Assembly (NCBI GenBank): GCA_000504425.1
Contig: KI632513.1
Coordinates: forward strand, 2,947,276-3,011,275
Origin: Rhodopseudomonas palustris JSC-3b
GTDB lineage: Bacteria; Pseudomonadota; Alphaproteobacteria; Rhizobiales; Xanthobacteraceae
Direction: 5' to 3'
DNA length: 64,000 nucleotides
Position 1 is the stretch's first letter; each line of letters opens with the position of its first letter. The translations under genes were made by a program, and so were the position numbers. Under the pieces are notes generated by a model. That model was not told where the DNA came from. It saw only the letters and a program-made list of their open reading frames with translations, and did not search any database. Positions 48,339-57,865 of the stretch are shown piece after piece.

Positions 48339-50012
48339 TTAGGGTCGCGGGGCGCGTTCATCGAGAAAACTCGCAATCTGGCCGGAGGGGAGCGGCCGGC
48401 TGATCAAATAGCCCTGCACATCGGTGCAACCATCGGCGACGACGCGATCGAACTGCTCGCGGGTCTCAACGCCTTCCGCGACGGTCTTCATGCCGAGGCT
48501 CTGGCCGAGCGACGAGATCGCGCGCACGATCGCTTGTCCGGCCGGATCATTGGCGGTGCCGCGCACAAAACTCTGGTCGATCTTGATCTTGTCGAAGCTG
48601 AAGCGGCGCAGATAGCCGAGCGACGAATAGCCAGTGCCGAAATCGTCGAGCGCCATGCGCACGCCGAGCGAGCGCAGATTATTGAGCACGGTCAGCGATT
48701 GGCCCCGATCATCGAGCATCACGCTTTCGGTGATCTCCAGTTCCAGCCGCTGCGGCGCCAGCCCGCTTTCTGCCAGCGCCGACATCACCACCTTGACCAG
48801 ATTTGGATGGGCGAACTGCACCCCGGAGACGTTGACGGCAATGCTGTGGTCATTGGGCCAGCTTGCGGCCTCGCGGCAGGCGGTGCGCAGCACCCATTCG
48901 CCGATCGAGGTGATCACGCCGGTCTGTTCGGCGAGCGGGATGAAGTCGAGCGGCGACACCGCGCCGCGGGTCGGACATTGCCAGCGCAGCAGCGCTTCAA
49001 AGCCGCTGACCGCGCTCGAGCGAAGATTGACCTGCGGCTGATAGACCAGCGAGAATTCGCGCAGCGACAGCGCCCGTCGCAGATCGATTTCGAGCTTGCG
49101 GCAGGAACGCATCTTTTCGTCCATTGCCGTTTCGAAGAACCGATAGCTGCCCTGGCCGTCGCTTTTGGCGCGGCTCAGCGCCAGATCGGCGCTGCTCATC
49201 ACCTGCTCGACATCGATCATGTCCGGCGTGACGACCACGATGCCGGCGCAGGCCGAGATGTTGATCAATTGGCCATCGACCAGATAGGCGCGGCCGAGCA
49301 GATCGATCAGCCGCGCCGCCAGCGCTGCCGCCGCCTGCGGCTGCGGCTGGCCGAGTTGCAGCACCGCGAATTTGTCGCCTTCCAGCCGGGCGACCACGTC
49401 ATGATCGGCCAGCGCCGAACAGATCCGCTTCGCCACCAGCCGCAGCAGCGCATCGCCGGTCTTGCGGCCGAGCGTTTCGTTCAGCGCCTTGAAGCGACCA
49501 AGATCGATGGTCAGTAGCGCGGGCGGGTAGGCGTGGCCCGGCTCGGCCAATCGTTCCGCGAGCTGTTCCTGGAACAACAGCCGGTTGCCGAGCTGGGTCA
49601 GATCATCGGTACGGGCGAGCTGTGCCTCGCGTGCGCGGCGCTGCTGGCGGCGGCTGATATCGAAGCCGGTGATCAGACAGCCCTGTTCGAGCAGCGTCAC
49701 TTCCAGGCCGACAGTGCGGCCATCGGGCAGCATCACTTCATGGATCAGGCGTCCGCCCGAGACCGCGACATCGGCATTGATTTTGGCCAGCCGCGCGGTC
49801 AGGTCCTCGACGCCGCCAAACAGCTCGGTGAAAGCGTCGTTGACGAGCCGCAATTCGCCATTGGCGCCGACGATCGCTGCGGCGCGGCCCATTTCCAGAA
49901 AGGTGTCGAGAGCCAAGTCAGCGACTGCCTGCCGCCGCTGGGGCGACAGTTCATGGAGGTACCGCATGGTTTCGGCGGGCGCGGTACGTGGCGCCATTGC
50001 GCGACTAGACAT
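48339..50012 (-). CDS. PAS-GGDEF-EAL protein, probable c-di-GMP phosphodiesterase (PapA-like)
   Basis: The 557-residue protein has a PAS domain (about residues 30-125; VGANGELRLVNDAF), a GGDEF domain whose signature is EGDKF (211-215) and so is probably inactive as a cyclase, and an intact EAL domain: GFEALLRW (Glu339), AVNVS, EITES, DDFGTGYSSLGYL, IKIDQSFV, VAEGVE and VQGY. It should therefore hydrolyse c-di-GMP. Starts ATG 50012, ATG 49997 and TTG 50042 are all possible and none has a clear ribosome-binding site. The BLUF gene directly downstream suggests light control. Confidence 0.9.
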   Translation of the reverse strand: MSSRAMAPRTAPAETMRYLHELSPQRRQAVADLALDTFLEMGRAAAIVGANGELRLVNDAFTELFGGVEDLTARLAKINADVAVSGGRLIHEVMLPDGRTVGLEVTLLEQGCLITGFDISRRQQRRAREAQLARTDDLTQLGNRLLFQEQLAERLAEPGHAYPPALLTIDLGRFKALNETLGRKTGDALLRLVAKRICSALADHDVVARLEGDKFAVLQLGQPQPQAAAALAARLIDLLGRAYLVDGQLINISACAGIVVVTPDMIDVEQVMSSADLALSRAKSDGQGSYRFFETAMDEKMRSCRKLEIDLRRALSLREFSLVYQPQVNLRSSAVSGFEALLRWQCPTRGAVSPLDFIPLAEQTGVITSIGEWVLRTACREAASWPNDHSIAVNVSGVQFAHPNLVKVVMSALAESGLAPQRLELEITESVMLDDRGQSLTVLNNLRSLGVRMALDDFGTGYSSLGYLRRFSFDKIKIDQSFVRGTANDPAGQAIVRAISSLGQSLGMKTVAEGVETREQFDRVVADGCTDVQGYLISRPLPSGQIASFLDERAPRP

Positions 50013-50164
50013 GCGTGCAGGGTGAATTTCGAACCTTGCCAAACGGTGAAATCACCGGCTGGCGGCACGGCACGGTGAATAATCGGTTACCTCACCGCGA
50101 TTGAGTGAGGCAGGCGCCAATTGGCAGGGTTGGGGCTACCACCGATCCGCTTGATCCGGAACGC

Positions 50165-50199
50165 AAAACGCCGCCGCAGCGGGCCTGCTGCGGCGGCGT
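50165..50199 (-). terminator. Intrinsic terminator of ispG
   Basis: On the minus strand ACGCCGCCGCAGC, a six-base loop and GCTGCGGCGGCGT followed by TTTTG: a perfect 13-base stem with a T-run, 29 bases past the ispG stop. Confidence 0.85.
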
Positions 50200-50227
50200 C
50201 GCGCAACCTCACTGAAGAAGCGGCGGC

Positions 50228-51517
50228 TTACTCCGCCGCGGTCACCGCTTCCGAAGACCCGGCGCCCTGGCCGTAGCGCTTTTCGATATAGTCGATCACC
50301 ATCGCCTTGAACTCGCTGGCAATGGTCGGGCCGCGCAGCGTCTTGACCTTCTGGCCATCGACGAACACCGGCGCCGCCGGGGTTTCGCCGGTGCCGGGCA
50401 GCGAGATGCCGATATTGGCGTGCTTGCTCTCGCCCGGGCCGTTGACGATGCAGCCCATCACCGCGACGTGCAGGTTTTCGACGCCCGGATAACGGCTGCG
50501 CCATTCCGGCATCTCGGCGCGGATGAAATCCTGGATTGAGCGCGCCAGTTCCTGGAACGTGGTCGAGGTGGTGCGGCCGCAGCCGGGGCACGCGGCCACC
50601 AGCGGCACGAAGGTGCGAAAGCCCATGGTCTGCAGCAGTTCCTGCGCGACCTGCACTTCCAAAGTGCGATCGCCGCCGGGTTCCGGGGTCAGCGAAATGC
50701 GGATGGTGTCGCCGATGCCCTGCTGCAGCAGGATGCCGAGCGCCGCGGACGACGCCACGATGCCCTTGGAGCCCATGCCGGCCTCAGTCAGGCCGAGATG
50801 GATGGCGTAATCGGAACGGGACGCGAGGTCCTGATAGACCGCGATCAGGTCCTGCACCGAGGACACCTTGGCCGACAGCACCATCTTGTTCTTGGGCAGG
50901 CCGATTTCCTCGGCACGGGCCGCCGACAGCAGCGCCGACTGCACCATCGCCTCGCGGGTCACGGCGCGGGCATCGCGCGGCGTCGCCGAATTGGCGTTTT
51001 CTTCCATGAGCTTGGTCAGAAGCTCCTGGTCGAGCGAGCCCCAATTGGCGCCGATCCGCACCGCCTTGTTGTTCTTGATGGCGATCTCGACGATGTCGGC
51101 GAACTGGCTGTCACGCTTGTTCTTGAAGCCGACATTGCCCGGATTGATCCGATATTTGTCGAGCGCCTCGGCACAGGCCGGGTATTCCGACAGCAGCTTG
51201 TGGCCGATGTAATGGAAATCGCCGATCAGCGGCACGGTGATACCGCGCTTGCGCAGCCCGTCGCGGATATGCGGCACGGCGGCGGCGGCTTCCTCGCGGT
51301 CGACCGTGATGCGCACCATTTCCGAGCCGGTATTGGCCAGCCGGGTGATCTGGTCGATCGTTCCCTGCACGTCGGCGGTGTCGGTGTTGGTCATCGACTG
51401 CACGACGATCGGAGCCCCCCCGCCGACGGCGACGTTGCCGATCATGACCTGGGTGGTGCGATGCCGCGGCGCCGGGCCAGCGATATCGTTCTGCAGCGGG
51501 TTCTCGAGCTTGTTCAT
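50228..51517 (-). CDS. ispG: (E)-4-hydroxy-3-methylbut-2-enyl-diphosphate synthase
   Basis: IspG (GcpE) converts MEcPP to HMBPP in the MEP isoprenoid pathway using a [4Fe-4S] cluster. Cluster ligands Cys310 and Cys313 (CPGCGRTTS) and Cys356 ([16 protein letters not shown]) are present with the following Glu. The gap between the second and third Cys is longer than in E. coli. The length is 429 residues and the start at 51517 is normal. A strong terminator follows. It supplies the isoprenoid precursors used by IspA. Confidence 0.97.
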   Translation of the reverse strand: MNKLENPLQNDIAGPAPRHRTTQVMIGNVAVGGGAPIVVQSMTNTDTADVQGTIDQITRLANTGSEMVRITVDREEAAAAVPHIRDGLRKRGITVPLIGDFHYIGHKLLSEYPACAEALDKYRINPGNVGFKNKRDSQFADIVEIAIKNNKAVRIGANWGSLDQELLTKLMEENANSATPRDARAVTREAMVQSALLSAARAEEIGLPKNKMVLSAKVSSVQDLIAVYQDLASRSDYAIHLGLTEAGMGSKGIVASSAALGILLQQGIGDTIRISLTPEPGGDRTLEVQVAQELLQTMGFRTFVPLVAACPGCGRTTSTTFQELARSIQDFIRAEMPEWRSRYPGVENLHVAVMGCIVNGPGESKHANIGISLPGTGETPAAPVFVDGQKVKTLRGPTIASEFKAMVIDYIEKRYGQGAGSSEAVTAAE

Positions 51518-51714
51518 GGGCGCTCAAATATCAGGTTTTGTTGACAGTCAGCAATCGATCAATCGGCGCACGCGGCGACGGCCGATCAAGGGAGGCATGC
51601 CGAAGCAGATGGGCCAAGGCAACGGATTGCGCAACAGATAGCGCCAGAACCGGAACCGGAATGTGATCACGCGCAAAGTCGCAGCCGGTTCCATCGCTGG
51701 CGCGCAGCGCCGGC

Positions 51715-52668
51715 TCAGGCCGCCAGATCGGGCGGCGGCCGGCCGCGACGCCGCGACGCACGTGGCTGCTTGTTGACCAGGTAGAGCCCGGCGATCACCA
51801 ACAGCGCCGCTACCCCGAACGCCGGGCTGAGCGGCTCATGCAGCACCAGATAGCCGGCGGCGACGCCAAACAGCGGGGTGATGAAGGTGAACGAGGACAG
51901 CGTGCTCGCCGAATAGGTTTTGACCAGCGAGAACCACAGCAGGAAGGTCAGGCCGACCACCCAGAACGCCTGATAGGCCAATAGCGCCAGCGACAGCGCG
52001 CCGGGCATCGCCGGAACGGTCTCGCCGGTCAGCCAGGCCGCGGCGCCCAGGATCGGGATCGACACCGCGACCTGATAGCCGAGCCCTTTTTCGGCCGGAG
52101 CACGGCCGAGCGCGGTGGTTTTCACGATCATGGTGGTGGCCGCCCATAGCGCGCCACCGCCGACCAGCATCAGATCGCCGAGCAGCACCGAGCGATCGAC
52201 ATCGGGCTGCGGCACGCCGATCGCCAGCGCCACCCCGGCGAAACTGAGCCCAAGCCCGGCCCATTGCAGCTTCCGCAGCCGCTCGCCGAGCAGCCGGTAG
52301 GAGCCGAGCGCCACGAAGAACGGCGCGGTGTAGAGAAACACCACGGCGCGCGAGGCGGTGGTCAGCAGCAGGCCGCGATAGATAAGCACGAATTCCAGGC
52401 CGAACAGCACCCCCGCGAACAGCCCGGCTTTCAGCGTGCCGTCGCGCTTGAACAGATCGACGCGCCGGCTCAAGGCCACCAGCACAATCACCACCAGCGC
52501 GCCCGAGGAGCGGATCGTGGCCTGCAGCAGCGGCGGCACCTCCGGCAGCACCAGCTTGACCGCGATCTGATTAAAACCCCAGCTCAGGCAGCACAGCAGC
52601 ATCAGGGCGATGGCGCTCATCGTCATCGGACGGCCAGACGAATAGGCGATCGGTGAATCGGAACTCAT
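51715..52668 (-). CDS. EamA/DMT family transporter
   Basis: The 317-residue protein has about ten membrane helices in two EamA repeats (MSAIALMLLCCLSWGFNQIAVKLV; GGGALWAATTMIVKTTAL) and a cationic tail (RASRRRGRPPP). The start ATG 52668 has GGAGG just upstream. It is the fourth EamA-type gene in the window. The substrate is unknown. It follows the Zur/Fur gene on the same strand, so control by that regulator is possible but untested. Confidence 0.88.
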   Translation of the reverse strand: MSSDSPIAYSSGRPMTMSAIALMLLCCLSWGFNQIAVKLVLPEVPPLLQATIRSSGALVVIVLVALSRRVDLFKRDGTLKAGLFAGVLFGLEFVLIYRGLLLTTASRAVVFLYTAPFFVALGSYRLLGERLRKLQWAGLGLSFAGVALAIGVPQPDVDRSVLLGDLMLVGGGALWAATTMIVKTTALGRAPAEKGLGYQVAVSIPILGAAAWLTGETVPAMPGALSLALLAYQAFWVVGLTFLLWFSLVKTYSASTLSSFTFITPLFGVAAGYLVLHEPLSPAFGVAALLVIAGLYLVNKQPRASRRRGRPPPDLAA

Positions 52669-52701
52669 CGCGCCTCCGGCGTTGGGCGGTGTCGGTGCGG
52701 G

Positions 52702-53205
52702 CTAGGTTTGAGCTTGAGCTTGAGCTTGGCAGTTGGAACAAGTGCCGGTGATTTCGATCACCGTCATGGTGGCGGCGAAGCCCGCGCGCTGCACGGTATC
52801 TTTGAGAGACGCCGCCAGCGCACCGACCGCCAGCTCCCCGACCGAGCCGCAGTGCTCGCAGATCAAAAACGCGACATTGCCGCATTCGTCATGGCGATGC
52901 GCGCAGGCCAGGAAGGCGTTGCGGCTTTCGATGCGATGCACCAGCCCGTTCTGCATCAGGAATTCCAGCGCGCGATACACGGTGATCGGCGCCGGCCGCG
53001 CGATCTGCGCGGCCAATTGCTCGATGATCTCATAGGCGCCAAGCGGGCGATGGCTGCTGAGCAGCGCTTGCAGCACCTGGCGGCGGATCGGCGTAAAATT
53101 CTGGCCGCGGCGCTGACAGGTCTGCTCGGCGCGCACCAAGGCCTCGGCGGCACAGCGGGCGTGATCGTGATCCGGCGCAGGAAAGGTCGGGTGGACGTCG
53201 GTCAT
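52702..53205 (-). CDS. zur: Fur family regulator, probable zinc uptake regulator Zur
   Basis: The 167-residue regulator has a winged-helix DNA-binding part (about 34-95; RRQVLQALLSSHRPLGAYEI) and a dimerisation part with CEHCGSV (Cys116, Cys119) and CSNC (Cys156, Cys159), plus CAHRHDECG (101-109). The two CxxC pairs and the HRH block suit Zur more than Fur. ATG 53205 starts MTDVHPTF; an upstream frame to 53262 is not conserved. It ends in QAQAQAQT. Confidence 0.85.
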   Translation of the reverse strand: MTDVHPTFPAPDHDHARCAAEALVRAEQTCQRRGQNFTPIRRQVLQALLSSHRPLGAYEIIEQLAAQIARPAPITVYRALEFLMQNGLVHRIESRNAFLACAHRHDECGNVAFLICEHCGSVGELAVGALAASLKDTVQRAGFAATMTVIEITGTCSNCQAQAQAQT

Positions 53206-53334
53206 ACCCTCACATCTAACCTGTCGATCGCACTTCGCCCATCCCCTGTGCGCAGGCATCACCAGGGCGCATCGAAGCGTTCCGCGCGGCGGATCATGCA
53301 GCGATGGCAGCCCGGCAAAACAGCCCCGACAACG

Positions 53335-53364
53335 AAAAAGGGCGACCTTGCGGCCGCCCTTTGA
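53335..53364 (-). terminator. Intrinsic terminator of pnp
   Basis: On the minus strand AAAGGGCGGCCGCAAGGTCGCCCTTTTTCG: an eight-base outer stem with a T-run, 25 bases past the pnp stop. It ends the long rimP-pnp cluster. Confidence 0.85.
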
Positions 53365-53386
53365 TCACGCGCGTCAGTGACGCGAT

Positions 53387-55552
53387 TTATTCGGCGACGG
53401 GGGCGCCTTCGGCCTTGGCCTTCTCGGCTTCCGCCTTCAGCTTGGCCTCGATGTCTTCGCCGGTGGCCTGATCGACCACCTTCATCGACAGCCGGGTCTT
53501 GCCGCGATCGTCGAAGCCGAGCAGCTTGACCTTGACCTTGTCGCCTTCCTTGACGACGTCCGAGGTCTTCTGCACGCGGCCGGCGGCGAGCTGGCTGATA
53601 TGCACCAGACCATCCTTGGCGCCGAAGAAGTTCACGAACGCGCCGAACTCCATCACCTTGACCACGGTGCCTTCGTAGATCTGGCCGACTTCCGGATCGG
53701 AAGCGATCGACTTGATCCACTTGATGGCGGCCTTGATCGACTCGCCGTCGCTGGAGGCGACCTTTACGGTGCCGTCGTCCTCGATGTTGATCTTGGCGCC
53801 GGTCTTTTCGACGATCTCGCGGATCACCTTGCCGCCGGTGCCGATCACTTCGCGGATCTTGTCGGTGGCGATCTTGAAGGTCTCGATGCGCGGCGCGTAT
53901 TCGCCGAGTTCAGCGCGGGCGTTGGTGAGCGCCTTGGACATTTCGCCGAGGATGTGGATACGGCCATCCTTGGCCTGGGCCAGCGCCACCTTCATGATCT
54001 CTTCGGTGATGCCGGCGATCTTGATGTCCATCTGCAGCGAGGTGATGCCCTGGTCGGTACCAGCCACCTTGAAGTCCATATCGCCGAGGTGATCCTCGTC
54101 GCCGAGAATGTCGGACAGCACCGCGTAGCGCTCGCCTTCCAGGATCAGACCCATGGCGATGCCAGCGGTCGGACGCTTCAACGGCACGCCCGCATCCATC
54201 AGCGCCAGCGAGGCGCCGCACACCGAAGCCATCGAGGACGACCCGTTCGACTCGGTGATCTCGGAGACGACGCGCAGCGTGTACGGGAACTCATGATGCG
54301 GCGGCAGCACCGGATGGATCGCACGCCAGGCCAGCTTGCCATGGCCGATTTCGCGGCGCTTGGTGCCGCCGAGCCGGCCGGTCTCACCCACCGAGTAGGG
54401 CGGGAAGTTGTAGTGCAGCATGAACGTCTCTTTGTACGTTCCCGACAGCGAGTCGACATACTGCTCGTCTTCGCCGGTGCCGAGCGTGGTCACGACCATC
54501 GCCTGGGTTTCACCGCGGGTGAACAGCGCCGAACCATGAGCGCGCGGCAGCACGCCGACCTCGGCCAGAATGTTGCGCACGGTCTTGACGTCGCGGCCGT
54601 CGATGCGCTTGCCGGTGTCGAGGATGTTCCAGCGCACGATCTTGGCTTCAAGTTCCTTGAAGACGTCGGCGACGCGGATCTTGTCGTATTGCGGCTCCTG
54701 CCCTTCCGGGAAGTAGTGCGCCATCACCTTGTCCTTGACGGCGCCGACCGCGGCATAACGCTCCTGCTTCACCGGGATGGCATAAGCGGCGCGCAGCTCC
54801 TGCTCGACCAGGCCGAGCATTTCCTTTTCGAGGGCGCTGTTGTCGGTCGCGGCGACTTCGCGCGGCTCCTTGGCGGCCTTCTCGGCAAGCTCGATGATCG
54901 CGTTGATCACCGGCTGGAAGTGGCGGTGACCGAACATCACGGCGCCGAGCATGATTTCTTCGGACAGCTCCTTGGCTTCCGATTCCACCATCAGCACGGC
55001 GTCGGAGGTGCCGGCGACCACCAGCTCAAGCTGGGTCTCGGCCATCTCGTCGAGCACCGGGTTGAGCACGTATTCGTCGTTGATGAAGCCGACGCGGGCG
55101 GCGCCGATCGGGCCCTTGAACGGCGCGCCGGACAGGGTCAGCGCAGCCGAAGCGGCGACCATCGCCAGCACGTCGGGATCGTTTTCCATGTCGTGCGACA
55201 GCACGGTCACGATCACCTGGGTCTCGTTGCGCCAGCCATCGGCGAACAGCGGACGGATCGGACGGTCGATCAGACGGGAGACCAGGGTCTCCTTCTCGCT
55301 CGGACGGCCTTCACGCTTGAAGTAACCGCCCGGGATACGGCCGGCCGCATAGGCCTTTTCCTGATAGTCGACAGTCAGCGGCAGGAAGTCGACGCCGTCA
55401 CGGGCGTCCTTGGCGGCCACGACGGTGGCGAGCACCACGGTCTCGCCATAGGTGGCGACGACGGCACCGTCAGCCTGCCGGGCGATCTTGCCGGTCTCAA
55501 GCTTGAGCGGACGCCCGCCCCAATCGATCTCGACGGAATGAACGTTGAACAT
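53387..55552 (-). CDS. pnp: Polyribonucleotide nucleotidyltransferase (PNPase)
   Basis: PNPase degrades RNA 3' to 5' by phosphorolysis and is a degradosome component. The 721-residue protein has two RNase PH domains (first starts [20 protein letters not shown]; the second contains [27 protein letters not shown]), a KH domain at about 555-615 ([26 protein letters not shown]) and an S1 domain at about 625-695. ATG 55552 is normal. Its 353-base leader holds two strong hairpins and the rpsO terminator. Confidence 0.98.
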   Translation of the reverse strand: MFNVHSVEIDWGGRPLKLETGKIARQADGAVVATYGETVVLATVVAAKDARDGVDFLPLTVDYQEKAYAAGRIPGGYFKREGRPSEKETLVSRLIDRPIRPLFADGWRNETQVIVTVLSHDMENDPDVLAMVAASAALTLSGAPFKGPIGAARVGFINDEYVLNPVLDEMAETQLELVVAGTSDAVLMVESEAKELSEEIMLGAVMFGHRHFQPVINAIIELAEKAAKEPREVAATDNSALEKEMLGLVEQELRAAYAIPVKQERYAAVGAVKDKVMAHYFPEGQEPQYDKIRVADVFKELEAKIVRWNILDTGKRIDGRDVKTVRNILAEVGVLPRAHGSALFTRGETQAMVVTTLGTGEDEQYVDSLSGTYKETFMLHYNFPPYSVGETGRLGGTKRREIGHGKLAWRAIHPVLPPHHEFPYTLRVVSEITESNGSSSMASVCGASLALMDAGVPLKRPTAGIAMGLILEGERYAVLSDILGDEDHLGDMDFKVAGTDQGITSLQMDIKIAGITEEIMKVALAQAKDGRIHILGEMSKALTNARAELGEYAPRIETFKIATDKIREVIGTGGKVIREIVEKTGAKINIEDDGTVKVASSDGESIKAAIKWIKSIASDPEVGQIYEGTVVKVMEFGAFVNFFGAKDGLVHISQLAAGRVQKTSDVVKEGDKVKVKLLGFDDRGKTRLSMKVVDQATGEDIEAKLKAEAEKAKAEGAPVAE

Positions 55553-55620
55553 TGCGTATCTCTTTCATGGATTGCACGAAAGGCACGAACGCCCAAACCC
55601 AGAAAACCATGCGCAAGATG

Positions 55621-55662
55621 GCGGGACGCTGCCACACCGCGTTAGCGGCGTCAGCGTCCCGC
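55621..55662 (-). promoter_or_regulatory. Long hairpin in the pnp leader
   Basis: GCGGGACGCTG (55621-55631) pairs perfectly with CAGCGTCCCGC (55652-55662), and the loop has an inner CCGC-GTTA-GCGG stem. It ends 69 bases upstream of the pnp ATG. In E. coli a double-stranded leader cut by RNase III and bound by PNPase controls pnp; this looks like a counterpart. Confidence 0.6.
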
Positions 55663-55827
55663 GATCCTGCCATGGTCTTCATGAGTCGGATGGCGTTCAT
55701 CCTCCCGATGGCTGCGGGCCAGCCTTCCATGGCTTAACCCGCGCGGCGGACACCTCGCCCGCCATCGCCCAGCCGCCGGAGTGCTGCTGGGCATCGCCGA
55801 GGCTGGATAGCCTGGTGGCGATCGACG

Positions 55828-55871
55828 TATGGCCCCCGGAGCTTCCCGAAAGGCGAGCCCCCGGGCCATAC
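55828..55871 (-). promoter_or_regulatory. Second inverted repeat in the rpsO-pnp spacer
   Basis: GTATGGCCC (55828-55836) and GGGCCATAC (55863-55871) form a perfect nine-base outer stem with further GC pairs inside. It begins directly after the rpsO terminator in the direction of transcription. Confidence 0.55.
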
Positions 55872-55873
55872 GC

Positions 55874-55898
55874 AAAAGCGCGCGCTCAACGCGCGCGC
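55874..55898 (-). terminator. Intrinsic terminator after rpsO
   Basis: GCGCGCGC, a five-base loop, GCGCGCGC and TTTT on the minus strand, eight bases past the rpsO stop. It should limit readthrough into pnp. Confidence 0.8.
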
Positions 55899-55905
55899 AT
55901 TATGC

Positions 55906-56175
55906 TTAGCGACGAATGTTGTGCTTTTCGAGCAGCGCCTTGTAGCGCGCCTCGTCCTTCTTCTTGATGTAGTCCAGCAGCGAACGCCGGGTCGACACCA
56001 GCTTCAGCAGGCCGCGGCGGGAGTGATTGTCCTTGCCGTGGGTCTTGAAGTGGGTGGTGAGGTTGGCGATGCGTTCCGACAGGATCGCGACCTGAACCTC
56101 CGGCGAACCAGTGTCACCGGCCTTGAGGGCGTTGTTCTTGATGACTTCCGCTTTACGTTCGGCGGTAATCGACAT
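55906..56175 (-). CDS. rpsO: 30S ribosomal protein S15
   Basis: The 89-residue S15 has the conserved [16 protein letters not shown] and the 16S-binding [21 protein letters not shown]. It starts at ATG 56175, two bases after the truB stop, and ends KHNIRR. It is followed by an intrinsic terminator and then pnp, the same order as in many proteobacteria. Confidence 0.98.
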   Translation of the reverse strand: MSITAERKAEVIKNNALKAGDTGSPEVQVAILSERIANLTTHFKTHGKDNHSRRGLLKLVSTRRSLLDYIKKKDEARYKALLEKHNIRR

Positions 56176-56177
56176 CG

Positions 56178-57284
56178 TCAGAAACCTTCTTCCTTGCGAA
56201 CCGGACTGGCGGTAAGCCCGGTCAGATTGAACACACGCTTGGGGATCAGTTCGCCATTGCCAACTTCGGCGAGAGCCAGAAGTCGGCCTGCCACTGTGAC
56301 ATACACCGTACCGCTACAGATGGGCGCATCCCGTCCGCGCAACACAACGGCCTGGCCCCGATGGAGCCTTGCCGCATCAGCCCGTGTGACGGCCAGTGCC
56401 GGGATGTCGTCCAGCGCGGTCTCAACGGGCAAAAGCGCGTCGGCGAGGTTGCCCTCGCCAGACGCCGCTCTATTACACAAAGCCTCCAGTTCTGCCAGCG
56501 GAATCATGTCCGCCTCATCGAACGGGCCAACCAGGGTGCGGCGCAGCGCGCAAATATGGCCGTAGCAGCCGAGCAGCCGGCCGAAATCGCGGGCGAGCGC
56601 GCGGACATAGGTGCCCTTGCCGCACTCGGCCTCGAAGGTCGACTGACCGTTGTCGCCGTGCTCGACCAGCACCAGTTCGTGAATCTCGACCGGACGCGGG
56701 GTGAGCGCCACCACCTCGCCGTCGCGGGCGAGGTCATAGGCGCGCTCGCCATTGATCTTGATCGCCGAATATTGCGGCGGCAGCTGCTCGATCACGCCGG
56801 TGAAGCGCGGCAGCAGCGCCATGATCGCCTCGGCGGTCGGGCGCTGGTCGCTGGTCGCGGTGACGCGGCCCTCGATATCGTCGGTGTCGCGCTCCTCGCC
56901 CCACGCAACGGTAAACCGATAGCGCTTACGGCCATCCATCACGAACGGCACGGTTTTGGTGGCCTCGCCCATCGCGATCGGCAGGCCGCCGGTCGCAAGC
57001 GGATCGAGGGTGCCGGCATGGCCGGCGCGCTTGGCCGAGAACAGCCGCTTCACCACCGCGACCGCGTGGGTCGAGGTCATGCCGATCGGCTTGTCGAGCA
57101 CCACCCAGCCATGGACGTCGCGCTTGTCGCGGCGCGGCTGGTCATTGCGGCGGCCCTTGCCCTGCTTGTTGCGCGGATCATTGTTGTCGCGCGGCGCGCG
57201 CGGCTCGGCAGCAGGGTTGCATTCGGCGGCGGGCGGCATGTCGTGGGGCGCCTCGATGGCGCTGGCGGCAAGGCTGATGGTCAT
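56178..57284 (-). CDS. truB: tRNA pseudouridine(55) synthase TruB
   Basis: TruB makes pseudouridine 55 in the T-loop of tRNA. The catalytic Asp94 is in [11 protein letters not shown], and the KPIGMTST and [14 protein letters not shown] blocks follow. The 368-residue length includes a 57-residue basic/low-complexity N-terminal extension ([16 protein letters not shown]) before GWVVLDKP, where most TruB proteins begin. The start overlaps the rbfA stop by four bases (ATGA). Confidence 0.97.
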   Translation of the reverse strand: MTISLAASAIEAPHDMPPAAECNPAAEPRAPRDNNDPRNKQGKGRRNDQPRRDKRDVHGWVVLDKPIGMTSTHAVAVVKRLFSAKRAGHAGTLDPLATGGLPIAMGEATKTVPFVMDGRKRYRFTVAWGEERDTDDIEGRVTATSDQRPTAEAIMALLPRFTGVIEQLPPQYSAIKINGERAYDLARDGEVVALTPRPVEIHELVLVEHGDNGQSTFEAECGKGTYVRALARDFGRLLGCYGHICALRRTLVGPFDEADMIPLAELEALCNRAASGEGNLADALLPVETALDDIPALAVTRADAARLHRGQAVVLRGRDAPICSGTVYVTVAGRLLALAEVGNGELIPKRVFNLTGLTASPVRKEEGF

Positions 57285-57697
57285 TCTTCGTCGTCCGAAT
57301 TCTGCTTGAGGTCTCGTTGCACCGCGGGGGTCCGCAGCAGCTTGTCGATGCGCTCGGCCTCGTCGAATCGCTCGTCGAGCCGGAAGCGGATGTCTGGCGC
57401 GTATTTCAGATTGACGCGGTGCGAGATCTCGCCGCGCAGGAATTTCTTGTGATGCTCCAGAGCCTTGAGCACGATTTCGGTGTCGCGGCCGCCGAGCGGC
57501 ATCACATAGATGGTCGCCAGCTTCAGGTCCGGCGACATCCGCACTTCGGGCACCGTGATCAGATGGCCTTCCAAAACCGGATCATGGACCCCGCCCTGGG
57601 CCAGGATTTCAGCGATCGCGTGGCGCACGCTTTCGCCCACCCGCAACTGGCGCTGCGAGGCGTCCGGTCCGGTGTTGCTGCGGTGATGACGTGTCAT
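57281..57697 (-). CDS. rbfA: 30S ribosome-binding factor A
   Basis: RbfA binds the 5' helix of 16S rRNA and helps 30S maturation. The 138-residue protein has the KH-type core [19 protein letters not shown] and [12 protein letters not shown] and the C-terminal [25 protein letters not shown] 57697 is chosen; the frame extending to 57760 is not conserved. Its stop overlaps truB. Confidence 0.96.
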   Translation of the reverse strand: MTRHHRSNTGPDASQRQLRVGESVRHAIAEILAQGGVHDPVLEGHLITVPEVRMSPDLKLATIYVMPLGGRDTEIVLKALEHHKKFLRGEISHRVNLKYAPDIRFRLDERFDEAERIDKLLRTPAVQRDLKQNSDDEE

Positions 57698-57800
57698 CGT
57701 CTCAAAGCCTCTTGATGCGCCGCGACCACAGCGCGCATGGCGCGCGGTCGAGACCGGCACGTTGCAGGGTTCACGTCTTCGGTATCAACGAACAGGACGC

Positions 57801-57827
57801 AAGTGGCCGGACCATGTCCGGCCACTT
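57801..57827 (-). terminator. Perfect palindrome between infB and rbfA
   Basis: AAGTGGCCGGAC-CAT-GTCCGGCCACTT is a perfect 12-base stem with a three-base loop, 39 bases past the infB stop. Few Ts follow. It resembles the family E hairpins and may be a partial terminator or an mRNA processing site. Confidence 0.55.
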
Positions 57828-57865
57828 CGTCTGCGTCGATCTTTGCTCGGCTGCAAGAATTGGAC

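Noticed and set aside
53600-55645. A 681-codon open frame antisense to pnp
   Set aside because: PNPase is certain on the minus strand; the plus frame is low-complexity His/Arg/Gly sequence.
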